Origin: Bordetella genomosp. 13
GTDB lineage: Bacteria > Pseudomonadota > Gammaproteobacteria > Burkholderiales > Burkholderiaceae_B
Reading direction: 5' to 3'
NCBI RefSeq assembly: GCF_007679965.1
Contig: NZ_VEHL01000011.1
Coordinates: 124,001-188,000, forward strand
Length of the DNA stretch: 64,000 nucleotides
Made by a program: the position numbers and the translations under genes. A model generated the notes under the pieces. That model did no database searches, was not told where the DNA came from, and was given only the letters and a program-made list of their open reading frames with translations. Every line of letters begins with the position of its first letter. Within the stretch, counting starts at the first letter, position 1. Shown here piece after piece: positions 42,660 to 52,254 of this stretch.

Positions 42660-44417
42660 CTACGACCCCTGCTTCTTCGCCATATTCCCCAGGATCAGAT
42701 CCCGTCCGGCAAAGATCCCGCCCGTCGTCTCCAGCACCAGCCGCTCCGCATCGCGCCGCCGCACCTCGGCCAGGTACTCGTCCGCCTGCTCCTCGCTCAC
42801 CCCCAACCGCAGCACCGCCTCGCGCCCCATCGCCATCCCCGATTCGAAGGTCTCACGAATCACGAAATCGGCATCATGCTTGATCAGCTCCACCGCATGC
42901 TCGCGGTCCCACGCCCGCACCAGGATCCCGGTATGCGGATTGGCCTCCTGCACGTTCTCGACGATGCGTGTGGCGGCCGCCTTGTCGTCCACGCAGATCA
43001 GGACCAACCGGGCATGGTGGATGCCCGCCGCGTGCAGCACGTCCGGGCGCACGCCGTCGCCGTAGTAGACCTTGAAGCCATACTTCTCGGCGTTGCGGAT
43101 CGCTTCCGGATCGTTGTCGATGATGGACAGGTCCGCGCCGCTGGCCAGCAGGCTCTGGCTGGCGATCTGGCCGACGCGGCCGAAGCCCACGATCAGCACG
43201 CAGCCCTTCAGGTCGCGCGCCTGGTCCACGCCGTCCATCGACGGTGCTTCCTTGCGCATCATGCGCTTGTGCGCGATCACGGCCAGCGGCGTCAACACCA
43301 TGGACAGCACGATGATGGCCGTCATGTTGGCATTGACCTGCGCATCGATCACCTGCCGTTGCGCGGCCGCCTGGTACAGGACGAAGGCGAACTCGCCGCC
43401 CTGCGCCATCAGGATGGCGCGATCCGTCGCCTCGGCGCGCGAGCTCTTCAGCAAGCGCGCCACGCCGTAGATGCACAGCGCCTTGACCACCATCATGGCC
43501 AGCACGCTGGCCGCGATCAGCGGCCAGTTCTCATACACCACGTCCAGGCGCAGCGACAGGCCCACGGCCAGGAAGAACAGCCCCAGCAGCAGCCCGCGGA
43601 AGGGCTCGATGTCGGCTTCCAGCTGATGGCGGAAGCTCGACTCGGACAGCAGCACGCCCGCGATGAAGGCGCCCATGGCCATCGACAGGTTGCTCTTCTC
43701 CATCAGCACCGCGGCGCCCAGCACCACCAGCAGCGCGGCGGCCGTCATCACCTCGCGCGCCTTGGCGCGGGCCAGGATGCGGAACAACGGGTTCAGCAGC
43801 CACAGCCCCGCGGCCACCAGCACGGCAATGGCGCCGGCGGCGATACCGATGCTCTCGAGCACCGCGCCCGATTCGCGCGGCGCGGCGCCCTCGGGGGCCA
43901 GGAAGGCCACGATGGCCAACAGCGGCACGATCAGCAGGTCTTCGAACAGCAGCACCGACACGATGCGCTGCCCGCCCGGCTGGGCGATGTCGCCCCGCTC
44001 GTTCAGGATCTGCACGACGATGGCGGTGGAGGTCAGCACGAAGCCCATCGCCGACACGAAGGACACCGCCAGCGGGAAGCCGAAGGCCAGGCCCACGCAG
44101 GTCAGCAGGAGGCCGCAGGCCAGGATCTGCGCGCTGCCCAGGCCGAAGATCTGCCGCCGCAGGCCCCAAAGGTGCGACGGCCGCATCTCCAGGCCGATGA
44201 TGAACAGGAACATCACCACGCCCAGTTCCGCCACGTGCAGCAGGGTGCCGTCGTCGCGGATCAGCCCAAGTCCGAAGGGGCCGATGACCAGGCCGGCCAC
44301 CAGGTAGCCCAGCACCGATCCCAATCCCAGCTTGCGGAACAGCGGTACCGCGATGACCGCCGCTCCCAGCAAGGTGAGCACTTGTTCCAAACCGCCTGCG
44401 CCGGATTCCACTGCCAT
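42660..44417 (-). CDS. Monovalent cation:proton antiporter-2 (Kef-type, CPA2) with TrkA-N domain
   Basis: A 585-residue membrane antiporter. About 380 residues of hydrophobic helices (PLFRKLGLGSVLGYLVAGLVIGPFG at the start; the HQLEADIEPFRGLLLGLFF region; the AQGGEFAFVLY motif of Kef) are followed by a Rossmann TrkA-N domain (VLIVGFGRVGQIASQ) that binds NAD(H) or nucleotides. Kef systems export potassium in exchange for protons and are often gated by glutathione adducts; no KefF/G partner gene is nearby. Length and layout match KefB/KefC-like proteins. Confidence 0.92.
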   Translation of the reverse strand: MAVESGAGGLEQVLTLLGAAVIAVPLFRKLGLGSVLGYLVAGLVIGPFGLGLIRDDGTLLHVAELGVVMFLFIIGLEMRPSHLWGLRRQIFGLGSAQILACGLLLTCVGLAFGFPLAVSFVSAMGFVLTSTAIVVQILNERGDIAQPGGQRIVSVLLFEDLLIVPLLAIVAFLAPEGAAPRESGAVLESIGIAAGAIAVLVAAGLWLLNPLFRILARAKAREVMTAAALLVVLGAAVLMEKSNLSMAMGAFIAGVLLSESSFRHQLEADIEPFRGLLLGLFFLAVGLSLRLDVVYENWPLIAASVLAMMVVKALCIYGVARLLKSSRAEATDRAILMAQGGEFAFVLYQAAAQRQVIDAQVNANMTAIIVLSMVLTPLAVIAHKRMMRKEAPSMDGVDQARDLKGCVLIVGFGRVGQIASQSLLASGADLSIIDNDPEAIRNAEKYGFKVYYGDGVRPDVLHAAGIHHARLVLICVDDKAAATRIVENVQEANPHTGILVRAWDREHAVELIKHDADFVIRETFESGMAMGREAVLRLGVSEEQADEYLAEVRRRDAERLVLETTGGIFAGRDLILGNMAKKQGS

Positions 44418-44512
44418 GTCGAGCCTTTCCTGTATGCGTTGTTTGGCCGCATCATAAAGGCAAGTGACGGCAGGGGCGTGAAAAGGCCTGCATCAGGCCC
44501 GCGCAGCGGCGG

Positions 44513-45541
44513 TCACCCCTTGAACGTCTTGTTCCACGCGTCCAGCATGGCCGCCTGGTTCTGCTGCAGATAATCCAGGTCCAGCTTCAGCATCTGGTCG
44601 CGCTGCTCGGGCGTGAAATTGATTTCACGGTCCAGCTCTTCCGGCAGCTTCACGTCGTCCACCGTGGGCAGATAGCCCATGCGGCTGGCGAAGGCCGATT
44701 GCGCGCTGGGCGACAGCATGGCGTCCAGGTAGCCGTACGCCAGCTTCTGCTGCCGGCTGTTGGCCGGCACGCCCGCTTCGTACGAGGTCGGGAAGCCGCC
44801 CTCGGTCGGCACCACGCGCGCCACCGGCACGCCTTGCTTGCGCCACATGTAGGCGCGCGCCGCGGCGATGATGGTGAACCAGATCTCGCCCGACTTCAGC
44901 GCCACGGCCACCGCCTCGGTCGAGGGCAGCACCTTGGCGTCGAGCGCCTTCAGTTCCTCGAGCTTGGCCTGGGCCGGCGCGAAATTGGTCGTGGACCCGC
45001 CTCCGACGACCGCCGCGATGGTCGTGTTCGTGGTGTACAGGAAGTCGCACAGGCCCACGCGGCCGCGCCACTTCGGATCCCACAGGTCGGCGAACGACTT
45101 GGGAGGCGTCTTCACCATGTCGGTGTTGTAGACGATGACGTGGGCCGAATAGATGTGGGGAATCGCGTGCGACTTCTTCAGGAAGGGCAGCACGTGCCGC
45201 GTGCGCGGCACGTTGTCGGTGTTGACGGGCGCCAGCGCGTTCATGCCGGCGGCTGCGTGGATGTCGAAGTCGGCCAGGCAGGCCACGTCCATGCTGCCGC
45301 GCCGCGAACTGCGTTCGGCCAGCAGCTTGGCGCGGCGCTGCATGGGCGCGCCGATGGCCTGGATGACGTCGACGCCCTTGGGCTGCATCAGCGCGTCGTC
45401 CACGGCCGCCTTGAGGATGTCGCCGAAGTCGCCGCCCCACGTCCCCACCACCAGTTGCTGGCGGGCCGCGAACGACAGCCCAGGGAACGCCGCGCCAGCC
45501 ATGGCGGCGCAAAGCAGTTGACGACGGGTCAGGTGAGGCAT
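44513..45541 (-). CDS. ABC transporter extracellular solute-binding protein (PotD/AfuA-like), orphan
   Basis: A 342-residue periplasmic binding protein. A probable Tat signal is seen at the N-terminus (LTRRQLLCAAMAGAAFPGLSFA). The body shows VVGTWGGDFGD, then NTDMVKTPPKSFADLWDPKWRGRVG and the AYGYLDAMLSPSAQSAFA block of polyamine/iron-type binding proteins. GGAG lies upstream of the ATG. No permease or ATPase gene is adjacent. It lies 45 bp downstream of the CocE-type hydrolase in the same direction, so it may import that enzyme's substrate or product. Confidence 0.88.
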   Translation of the reverse strand: MPHLTRRQLLCAAMAGAAFPGLSFAARQQLVVGTWGGDFGDILKAAVDDALMQPKGVDVIQAIGAPMQRRAKLLAERSSRRGSMDVACLADFDIHAAAGMNALAPVNTDNVPRTRHVLPFLKKSHAIPHIYSAHVIVYNTDMVKTPPKSFADLWDPKWRGRVGLCDFLYTTNTTIAAVVGGGSTTNFAPAQAKLEELKALDAKVLPSTEAVAVALKSGEIWFTIIAAARAYMWRKQGVPVARVVPTEGGFPTSYEAGVPANSRQQKLAYGYLDAMLSPSAQSAFASRMGYLPTVDDVKLPEELDREINFTPEQRDQMLKLDLDYLQQNQAAMLDAWNKTFKG

Positions 45542-45586
45542 GTCGGATCTCCGATCTCTATGGACGACGATGTGAGGCGAAACAGG

Positions 45587-47422
45587 TCAGGCCAGCTTGC
45601 GCAGTGGCAGCAGCAGGCGCGAGTCCTGCCCGGGACCGCGATGCACGGTCAGCCGCGGCGGACGGCCATGCGGAATCTGGCCGCAATGGTCGGCGTCCGC
45701 CCCCGCAAGCGAGACGCGGATGCGGCTGCCCGGCGAGAAGCGCCACGCCACGGGCAGCAGGGCGAAGCGGATCATCTCGGCCTGCCCCGGCACCAGCGGG
45801 CGGGCATCCTCGCGCCGGAAGGTGCGGAAGGGCCAGGAGGTGCGGAACATCGGCGGGCACGGCGCCTCCTTGCGATGCAGCGCGCGCAGCAGGCCTTCGG
45901 TCACGTAGCGCTCGCGGCCGTCGGGCTCGATCTCGGTCAGGTAGACGAACAGCGCCGCATCCGGCTCGCTGCTGGCGAGGTGCAGCTCGATCAGCGCGTG
46001 GCCGGCCAGCTCGTGCGCGCCATCCAGCGGCGCCGAGGTGTAGCTCAGCAGCTTGTCGGTCCGGCCGTGCCAGTCGGGGTAGTACTCGGTGCTGTTGATG
46101 GCGGCGATGCGCTCGTAGCGCGTGCCGTGGCCCGTGCCCAGCGTGAAGTCCACCTGATAGTCGTCCGAGCCGACGGCGTGCGCGGGTCGCGGGTCCAGCA
46201 GGCCGTCGCCGTTCAGGTGAAGTACGACCTGTTCCTGCTGCGGCGGCCATTGCTGCGCGCCGCGCCAGGCCTGCGCATGCAGGCTGAAGTAGTGCACCGG
46301 CGCCTCGTGCTGCAGGCCCGTGTCGCGGCCCATCAGGTAGTGATCGAAGAATCGCAGGATCTCGGTCAGCAGCGGAAACTCGGGCGACTCGGCGCGGCGC
46401 CAGGGCGACACGTCGATGCGCGCGCCGTGGTCCCATGGTCCCAGCAGCAGGTGGCGCGGGTTCTTGTCCAGCGTCAGGAAACGCGCGATGGCGCCGTTGG
46501 CATAGCCCGCGCCGTCCATCCAGCCGGACACTGACAGGATCGCCACGTCCTCGCGCGTGCCTTCGGCCACGGCATAGGGGCTGAACGAGGCCGAGCTGAA
46601 GGCCGGATCGTACGGCAGCGCCTCCTCGCGGAAGCGGAACTCGGGCATGAACTCGGTCTGGCGGAAATTGGCCAGGTGCTCGTGCACGGCCTGGCGCACC
46701 AGCGTGCCGTCCGCGTCCTCGTCCACCGGATGCGGGCCGCGCAGGTCCGGATTGGCGTAGTACACGAAGCGCGACAGCATCTCGCGGCGGTCGTGGTCCA
46801 TGGCCACCATCAGGTCGTCGTAGCTCTGCGTCAGCGCCTTGAGCTGGATGCCGCCCGGGAAATAGTTGTCGGTATACGTGTCCCACACCGAGAACAGCGG
46901 CGCGATGGCCTTGACGGCGGGATGCCCCGTGCTGGCCAGGAAGTCCGAGGCCGCGCCCAGGTACGACACGCCCGTGGCGCCGAGCACGCCGTCCGACCAC
47001 GGCTGCGCGATGACCCAGTCGGCCACCTCGCGGCTGTCCTCGCGCTCGCGCGGCGAGCGGAAGCTGTCGCGCGTGCCGAAGCTGGCGCCGGTGCCGCGCA
47101 CGTCGATCACGACGACCGCATAGCCGCGCGGCACGAAGTAGTCGCGGAACTTGCCGGTGTTGGGATTGTTCTCGCCCGTGGCACCCTCGGCCATCTTGAA
47201 GCGGCGGTAATAGGGCGTGAAAAACAGCAGCGTGGGCAGCCTCGCGGGCGGCTCGCGGCCTGCTTGCGCCTGCGGCAGATACACGTCGATGGCCAGGCGG
47301 CAGCCGTCGCGCATCGTCAGGTAGCGGGATTGCGGCGCGGCGGGCAAGGCATATTCGGGCGGACGCGATTGCCCGTATTGCTGCGGAGAAACCTTCCAGG
47401 CGTCGATCGATTCTGCGGACAT
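45587..47422 (-). CDS. CocE/NonD family hydrolase
   Basis: A 611-residue acyl hydrolase with the S15/CocE alpha/beta-hydrolase domain and a C-terminal jelly-roll (galactose-binding-like) domain. The nucleophile elbow is GVSYLG (S153), after DVRGTGASFG; the catalytic Asp and His lie in the SGWMDG and LLGPWDHG regions. Relatives hydrolyse cocaine esters, glutaryl-acyl amides or peptides. The ATG (MSAES) was selected because homology starts there; no signal peptide. Operon with the downstream ABC binding protein; divergent from a LysR regulator. Confidence 0.9.
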   Translation of the reverse strand: MSAESIDAWKVSPQQYGQSRPPEYALPAAPQSRYLTMRDGCRLAIDVYLPQAQAGREPPARLPTLLFFTPYYRRFKMAEGATGENNPNTGKFRDYFVPRGYAVVVIDVRGTGASFGTRDSFRSPREREDSREVADWVIAQPWSDGVLGATGVSYLGAASDFLASTGHPAVKAIAPLFSVWDTYTDNYFPGGIQLKALTQSYDDLMVAMDHDRREMLSRFVYYANPDLRGPHPVDEDADGTLVRQAVHEHLANFRQTEFMPEFRFREEALPYDPAFSSASFSPYAVAEGTREDVAILSVSGWMDGAGYANGAIARFLTLDKNPRHLLLGPWDHGARIDVSPWRRAESPEFPLLTEILRFFDHYLMGRDTGLQHEAPVHYFSLHAQAWRGAQQWPPQQEQVVLHLNGDGLLDPRPAHAVGSDDYQVDFTLGTGHGTRYERIAAINSTEYYPDWHGRTDKLLSYTSAPLDGAHELAGHALIELHLASSEPDAALFVYLTEIEPDGRERYVTEGLLRALHRKEAPCPPMFRTSWPFRTFRREDARPLVPGQAEMIRFALLPVAWRFSPGSRIRVSLAGADADHCGQIPHGRPPRLTVHRGPGQDSRLLLPLRKLA

Positions 47423-47665
47423 GGCACTACCGGTAATACGTTGCGGCGGGCGACATGCCGGCCGATCGAACGCATCATCGTCGCGTGCGGCGCCGCCGAC
47501 CAAATACGCTTTGCCGATGCACCCATAGGAAAAAACGATGGTAGGGGCATGGCGGCGCCGACTGCCCGTCGTTATAGGGGTTATCTCTAGTGCATCCGGC
47601 GCGGGCAAGGCCTAGTCTGAGCCCTCGCGCCTGCTTCCCATAACGACAGCCTATCCCCCGACCCG

Positions 47666-48598
47666 ATGGACTTGCGGCAACTGCGGTACTACGCCCGCAT
47701 CGTAGAACTCGAAAGCATCACGGCCGCCGCCCAGGCGCTGCACGTGGCGCAACCTTCGCTCAGCCAGCACATCGCCAACCTGGAGGCCGAGCTGGACACG
47801 GTGCTGCTGCAGCGCAGCCCGCTGGGCGTACGTCCCACCGACACCGGCCTGGTGCTGTACCAGCACGCCAAGACCGTGCTGCGGCAGGTGGAGGAAGCCG
47901 GCGCGGCCGTGGCGCGCACGCGCGAGACGCCGTCGGGCCACGTCACCGTGGGCCTGCCGACCAGCACCTCGCGCGTACTGGCGCTGCCGCTGATCGACCG
48001 GGCCGCGGAACGGCTGCCCGGCGTGACGCTGGAACTGATCGAGGCCTCGACCTACAGCCTGGCCGAATCCGTGGCCACGCAGCGCCTGGACATGGCCATC
48101 GCCATGGAGGTGCGGCCGCGCCACGGCATGCGCACGGTGCCGCTGTTCGACGAGGAACTGATGCTGGTGGGCCTGCCGATCGAGGCACGCCAGCAGGCGA
48201 TCAGCCTGGCCGATGCGGCCGCCCTGCCCTTGCTGCTGCCCAGCTTTCCGAATTCGGTGCGCGTGATCGTCGAGCGCGCATGCTCGGAAGCCGGCCTGCC
48301 GCTGACGCTGGTGGCCGAGACCAGCGCGGTCTCCATCCTGCTGACCTGCGTGCGGCACGGCCGGGGCTGGACGGTGCTGCCGTGGTCGGCGCTGGCCGAA
48401 GGCAACTCGGTGGCCCCGGACATCGTGGGCATCCCGATCCTGGACGACACGCTGCGGCGCCGCGCGGCGCTGTGCGTCTCGGCGGCCGCCGCGACCAGCC
48501 TGGCCTGCCAGGCCGTGGAACACGTGCTGGTCGGCCTGGTGCGCGAGCTGATCGAGGGAGGCAGATGGCGCGGGGCCAGGATGCGGCCCGCGGCATGA
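47666..48598 (+). CDS. LysR family transcriptional regulator (Nac/Cbl-like)
   Basis: A 310-residue LysR protein: HTH in MDLRQLRYYARIVELESITAA and LHVAQPSLSQHIANLE, then an effector domain starting VTVGLPTSTSRVLALPL, of the subgroup that includes nitrogen-assimilation control proteins. It is divergent from the CocE hydrolase with a 243-bp gap that includes a candidate GTTATAGGGGTTAT site near 47571. It probably controls the hydrolase and binding-protein genes. Confidence 0.9.
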   Translation: MDLRQLRYYARIVELESITAAAQALHVAQPSLSQHIANLEAELDTVLLQRSPLGVRPTDTGLVLYQHAKTVLRQVEEAGAAVARTRETPSGHVTVGLPTSTSRVLALPLIDRAAERLPGVTLELIEASTYSLAESVATQRLDMAIAMEVRPRHGMRTVPLFDEELMLVGLPIEARQQAISLADAAALPLLLPSFPNSVRVIVERACSEAGLPLTLVAETSAVSILLTCVRHGRGWTVLPWSALAEGNSVAPDIVGIPILDDTLRRRAALCVSAAAATSLACQAVEHVLVGLVRELIEGGRWRGARMRPAA

Positions 48599-48607
48599 AA
48601 ACGAACC

Positions 48608-48633
48608 AGCCTGGCGCGATACGGCGCCAGGCT
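48608..48633. terminator. Hairpin between convergent LysR and secG genes
   Basis: Ten-bp stem AGCCTGGCGC / GCGCCAGGCT with a six-base loop. No clear T-run on the plus strand; on the minus strand a weak GGTTCGTTTTC follows. Confidence 0.5.
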
Positions 48634-48692
48634 GTCGGGGGTCGAGCACGCGGCGGGCGAACCTTGGGGTCGCGCGCCGGCGGGACGAAAGA

Positions 48693-49151
48693 TTATTTGG
48701 CCGGAGCCGCGGGGCTGGCCGGCGCGGCGGGCGTTTCGGCCGGAGCCTTCGGCACCGAAGGATCGGCGGCGGGCGGCGTGGCGGGCGCCGCCGGAACCGA
48801 ACCGGCGCCCGGCACGGACGACGGGGCGGCGCCACCCGGCACCTGGGGCACCGAACGGTCCTGGTAGTTCTGCATGACGCCGCTTTCGACGTTGCCGCCC
48901 GCGTTGCCGATATGCAGCGAGTGCGTGACGTACGCCAGGCCGGCGGTGGACACGAAGAAGACCACGGCGGCCCACTTGGTGGAGCGCGACAGGAAGTTGG
49001 CGGCGCCGGACGCGCCGAACAGGCTGCCGGCCGAGCCGGTGCCGAATGCCGACCCCATGTCGGCGCCCTTGCCCTGCTGCAGCAGGACCAGCACGATGAT
49101 CGACAGGGCCGACAGGACCTGGATGATCATCAACACAGTATTGATAGACAT
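48693..49151 (-). CDS. secG: Preprotein translocase subunit SecG
   Basis: A 152-residue inner-membrane protein that assists SecYE-mediated export. The first helix IIQVLSALSIIVLVLLQQGKGAD and the conserved GSAFGTGSAGSLFGASG loop before the second helix are diagnostic. After residue 78 a long Pro/Ala-rich tail, absent in E. coli SecG, fills the rest; such tails are common in this bacterial group. It lies 21 bp downstream of tpiA in the same operon. Confidence 0.97.
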   Translation of the reverse strand: MSINTVLMIIQVLSALSIIVLVLLQQGKGADMGSAFGTGSAGSLFGASGAANFLSRSTKWAAVVFFVSTAGLAYVTHSLHIGNAGGNVESGVMQNYQDRSVPQVPGGAAPSSVPGAGSVPAAPATPPAADPSVPKAPAETPAAPASPAAPAK

Positions 49152-49172
49152 GAAAAACTCCGAACGGAAACT

Positions 49173-49919
<747 letters not shown>

Positions 49920-50058
49920 GGGCAAGGATCTCGGAGGATCGTATTTCGAAGCGATCTTTGGAACGATCTCTGGATATCGGAAGACCGGAAAAGGAAAATC
50001 CCGGTCAAACCCAAGATTGTATCCTGTTGGCGCGCAACGCGCCTGCCCGTTACAGCCT

Positions 50059-51036
50059 TCAGACGGTCAGGATGATTTTGCCGATGTTTTCGCCCGACTC
50101 CATCATGGCGTGGGCCACGGCAGCCTGTTCCAGCGGCAGGGTCGCATGGATCACGGGCTTGATGGCGCCCGACTCCAGCAGCGGCCAGACGCGGGCCTGC
50201 AACGCGCGCGCGATCTGCCCCTTGAACGCCACCGGGCGCGGGCGCAGCGTGGAGCCCGTGATGGTGAGGCGCCGGCGCAGCACATGATTGCAGTCGACCT
50301 GCGCCTGGGCGCCGCCCAGCAGCGCGATGATGACGATGCGGCCATCGTCGGCCAGGCACTTGACGTTGCGGGGGATGTAGTCGCCCGCCACCATGTCCAG
50401 CACGACGTTGACGCCGGCGCCGTTGGTGGCCTCCAGCACTTCCTGCACGAAATCCTGTGTCTTGTAGTTGATGCCCTTGGTGGCGCCCAGCTCTTCGACG
50501 GCGCGCACGCGGTCGTCGCTGCCCACCGTGGCGTACACCGGGTTGCCCATGGCGCGCGCGATCTGGATGGCCGTGGTGCCGATGCCGCTGGCCCCGCCGT
50601 GCACCAGCAGCGCCTCGCCGTCGGCCAGCTGGCCGCGGTCGAACACGTTGCTCCAGACGGTGAAATAGGTCTCGGGCAGGCCGGCGGCCTCGATCAGGCT
50701 CAGGCCCTTCGGAATGGGCAGGCACTGCAGCGCCGGTGCCACGCAGTATTCGGCATAGCCGCCGCCCGCCACCAGCGCGCACACCTGGTCGCCGAGCGCC
50801 AGGCCGGCGGCCGCGGCGTCGCCCGCGACGATCTCGCCGGCCACTTCCAGGCCGGGCAGGTCGGAGACGCCCGGCGGCGGCGCGTAGTTGCCCTTGCGCT
50901 GGAACACGTCGGGCCGGTTGATGCCGGCCGCTGCCACCTTGATCAGCACTTCGCCCGGACCGGGCTCGGGCATCGGACGATCTACCGGCACCAGCACTTC
51001 GGGGCCGCCGGGCTTGGAAATCTCGATTGCACGCAT
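50059..51036 (-). CDS. NAD(P)H:quinone oxidoreductase, zinc-type alcohol dehydrogenase family
   Basis: A 325-residue medium-chain reductase of the quinone oxidoreductase (Qor) type. The start MRAIEISKPGGPEVL and AGINRPDVFQRKGNY are typical, and LVHGGASGIGTTAIQIA is the NADPH-binding loop. It lacks the structural-zinc cysteine cluster, as expected for QOR. It reduces quinones or enones with NADPH. It reads toward tpiA with 139 bp between, and was probably transcribed with it. Confidence 0.92.
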   Translation of the reverse strand: MRAIEISKPGGPEVLVPVDRPMPEPGPGEVLIKVAAAGINRPDVFQRKGNYAPPPGVSDLPGLEVAGEIVAGDAAAAGLALGDQVCALVAGGGYAEYCVAPALQCLPIPKGLSLIEAAGLPETYFTVWSNVFDRGQLADGEALLVHGGASGIGTTAIQIARAMGNPVYATVGSDDRVRAVEELGATKGINYKTQDFVQEVLEATNGAGVNVVLDMVAGDYIPRNVKCLADDGRIVIIALLGGAQAQVDCNHVLRRRLTITGSTLRPRPVAFKGQIARALQARVWPLLESGAIKPVIHATLPLEQAAVAHAMMESGENIGKIILTV

Positions 51037-51231
51037 GGGATTGCCTCCAACTTGGTTGAGACCGCCATTATCCCGTGCTTTGGTGCGATTGACGAAGCCG
51101 CCGCGGCCGCACGGCAGACGCCTGCCGTCCGTATGGATTATGATTGCAGCCCTTCAGTGACCAACGGCCGCGCACGCGGGCCGGCCCGCGATCCGGCAAC
51201 GCCATCGCCGGCGATGATCACGAACGCAGCA

Positions 51232-51319
51232 GGAAGGATGGCAGAGTGGTCGATTGCACCGGTCTTGAAAACCGGCGATGGGCAACCATCCGTGGGTTCG
51301 AATCCCACTCCTTCCGCCA
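51232..51319 (+). tRNA. tRNA-Ser (anticodon UGA)
   Basis: An 88-nt class II tRNA. Acceptor GGAAGGA/TCCTTCC, discriminator G, encoded CCA. The anticodon stem CCGGT-CTTGAAA-ACCGG shows anticodon TGA. T-arm GTGGG-TTCGAAT-CCCAC. Uninterrupted. Confidence 0.97.
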
Positions 51320-51396
51320 ATTCCGAACCTGGGCGCCGTTCTTGCCTCTCGATGCTCGGCGTACCATTGCCCTCGTCCCTCGCAAAGGCACGAGCC

Positions 51397-51867
51397 ATGA
51401 CCCCCACGCTTTTCCACGATGCGCTGGATGAACGGCGTCTCATGCGCCCCGCATTCCTGCAATCGCACGCCTACGCGGCGCGGGTGTTTCCGGACGTACT
51501 GGACAGGGATGCTTTCGACGCCCTCGCCGTGATGGCTGGCACGGCCGGCGAAGCCATACTCGTCCATCACGCCGAATTCGGAAAATCGCCGGAAACGATC
51601 CGCGCGGCCGACCCGGACGATGCCTGGAACGCGTTCTTCCAGATTTCCCACGGGGATGCCATCCTGGAATTCGCGACGGGCGCGCTTTACGCCTGGCTGC
51701 CGGCCGGCGAGCGCTTTCACGCCGTATTCGGCCAGCCGCAGATAATCGACCGCCTGGGCGATGCCAGCAAATTGGCAGACGCATTTTCCGAGTTCGTCGA
51801 AGATAGCGGCCTGACCGAACAAGGAAGGCGGTTCCTGCGGGAGGCTTATGCGCGATATACGGTTTGA
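51397..51867 (+). CDS. Hypothetical protein downstream of tRNA-Ser
   Basis: A 156-residue soluble acidic protein, no family recognised. It begins LFHDALDERRLMRPAFLQ and contains ETIRAADPDDAWNAFFQ and the ILEFATGALYAWLPAG segment. No signal peptide, no membrane helix. Its last 20 bp overlap the start of a second small unknown gene, so the two are probably translated together. A tRNA 3' end is a frequent landing spot for accessory DNA, and paired small genes there are often toxin-immunity type, but nothing in the sequence proves that here. Confidence 0.6.
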   Translation: MTPTLFHDALDERRLMRPAFLQSHAYAARVFPDVLDRDAFDALAVMAGTAGEAILVHHAEFGKSPETIRAADPDDAWNAFFQISHGDAILEFATGALYAWLPAGERFHAVFGQPQIIDRLGDASKLADAFSEFVEDSGLTEQGRRFLREAYARYTV

Positions 51868-52120
51868 ACTGGTGAAACGCCTGTTTCCCGCCAGGCCCCA
51901 CGCGCGCCGCGTGCCTCGCCAAGACGAGTTTCCACCCGGGTCCGAGTTCCACATCAAGGAATTCGACATCCCGCTGGTGCATATTCCCGGCCAGGGCTGG
52001 TTCAACTGGTTCGGCGGCGCGCCGCGCGCCTATGACGTCACCGGGCTGAAACTCGGCAACAACTGGCCGGCCCGGGATTTCCAGGAATGGGCCGCGCTGG
52101 TTGAATCGTCGCTGCCCTGA
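51848..52120 (+). CDS. Small hypothetical protein
   Basis: A 90-residue protein, no family recognised. It has a basic N-terminal third (KRLFPARPHARRVPR), then an aromatic stretch IPGQGWFNWFGGAPRAYDVTG. The ATG lies inside the 3' end of the preceding gene. A strong hairpin (52171) follows the stop. Likely the partner of the preceding 156-residue protein. Confidence 0.55.
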   Translation: MRDIRFELVKRLFPARPHARRVPRQDEFPPGSEFHIKEFDIPLVHIPGQGWFNWFGGAPRAYDVTGLKLGNNWPARDFQEWAALVESSLP

Positions 52121-52170
52121 ATATCCACCCGGAAGAACGTCTTGTCCGCGCATTCCCCACCCAAATGACG

Positions 52171-52194
52171 AAGGGGACGGTCTCCCGTCCCCTT
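52171..52194. terminator. Hairpin after the small hypothetical gene
   Basis: Ten-bp stem AAGGGGACGG / CCGTCCCCTT with a TCTC loop, between the convergent small gene and the ParB-like lipoprotein gene. No T-run of note. Confidence 0.5.
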
Positions 52195-52254
52195 CCTGCC
52201 GATGCTATCCGACCTTAAGCAGCAGGCTTCAGGTCAAGACCCAGGCATTTCAGC

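Noticed and set aside
42642..44573. Open frame of 643 codons on the plus strand, His/Gln/Arg-rich
   Set aside because: Antisense of the Kef-type antiporter; its composition is typical of GC-rich shadow frames and it has no motifs.
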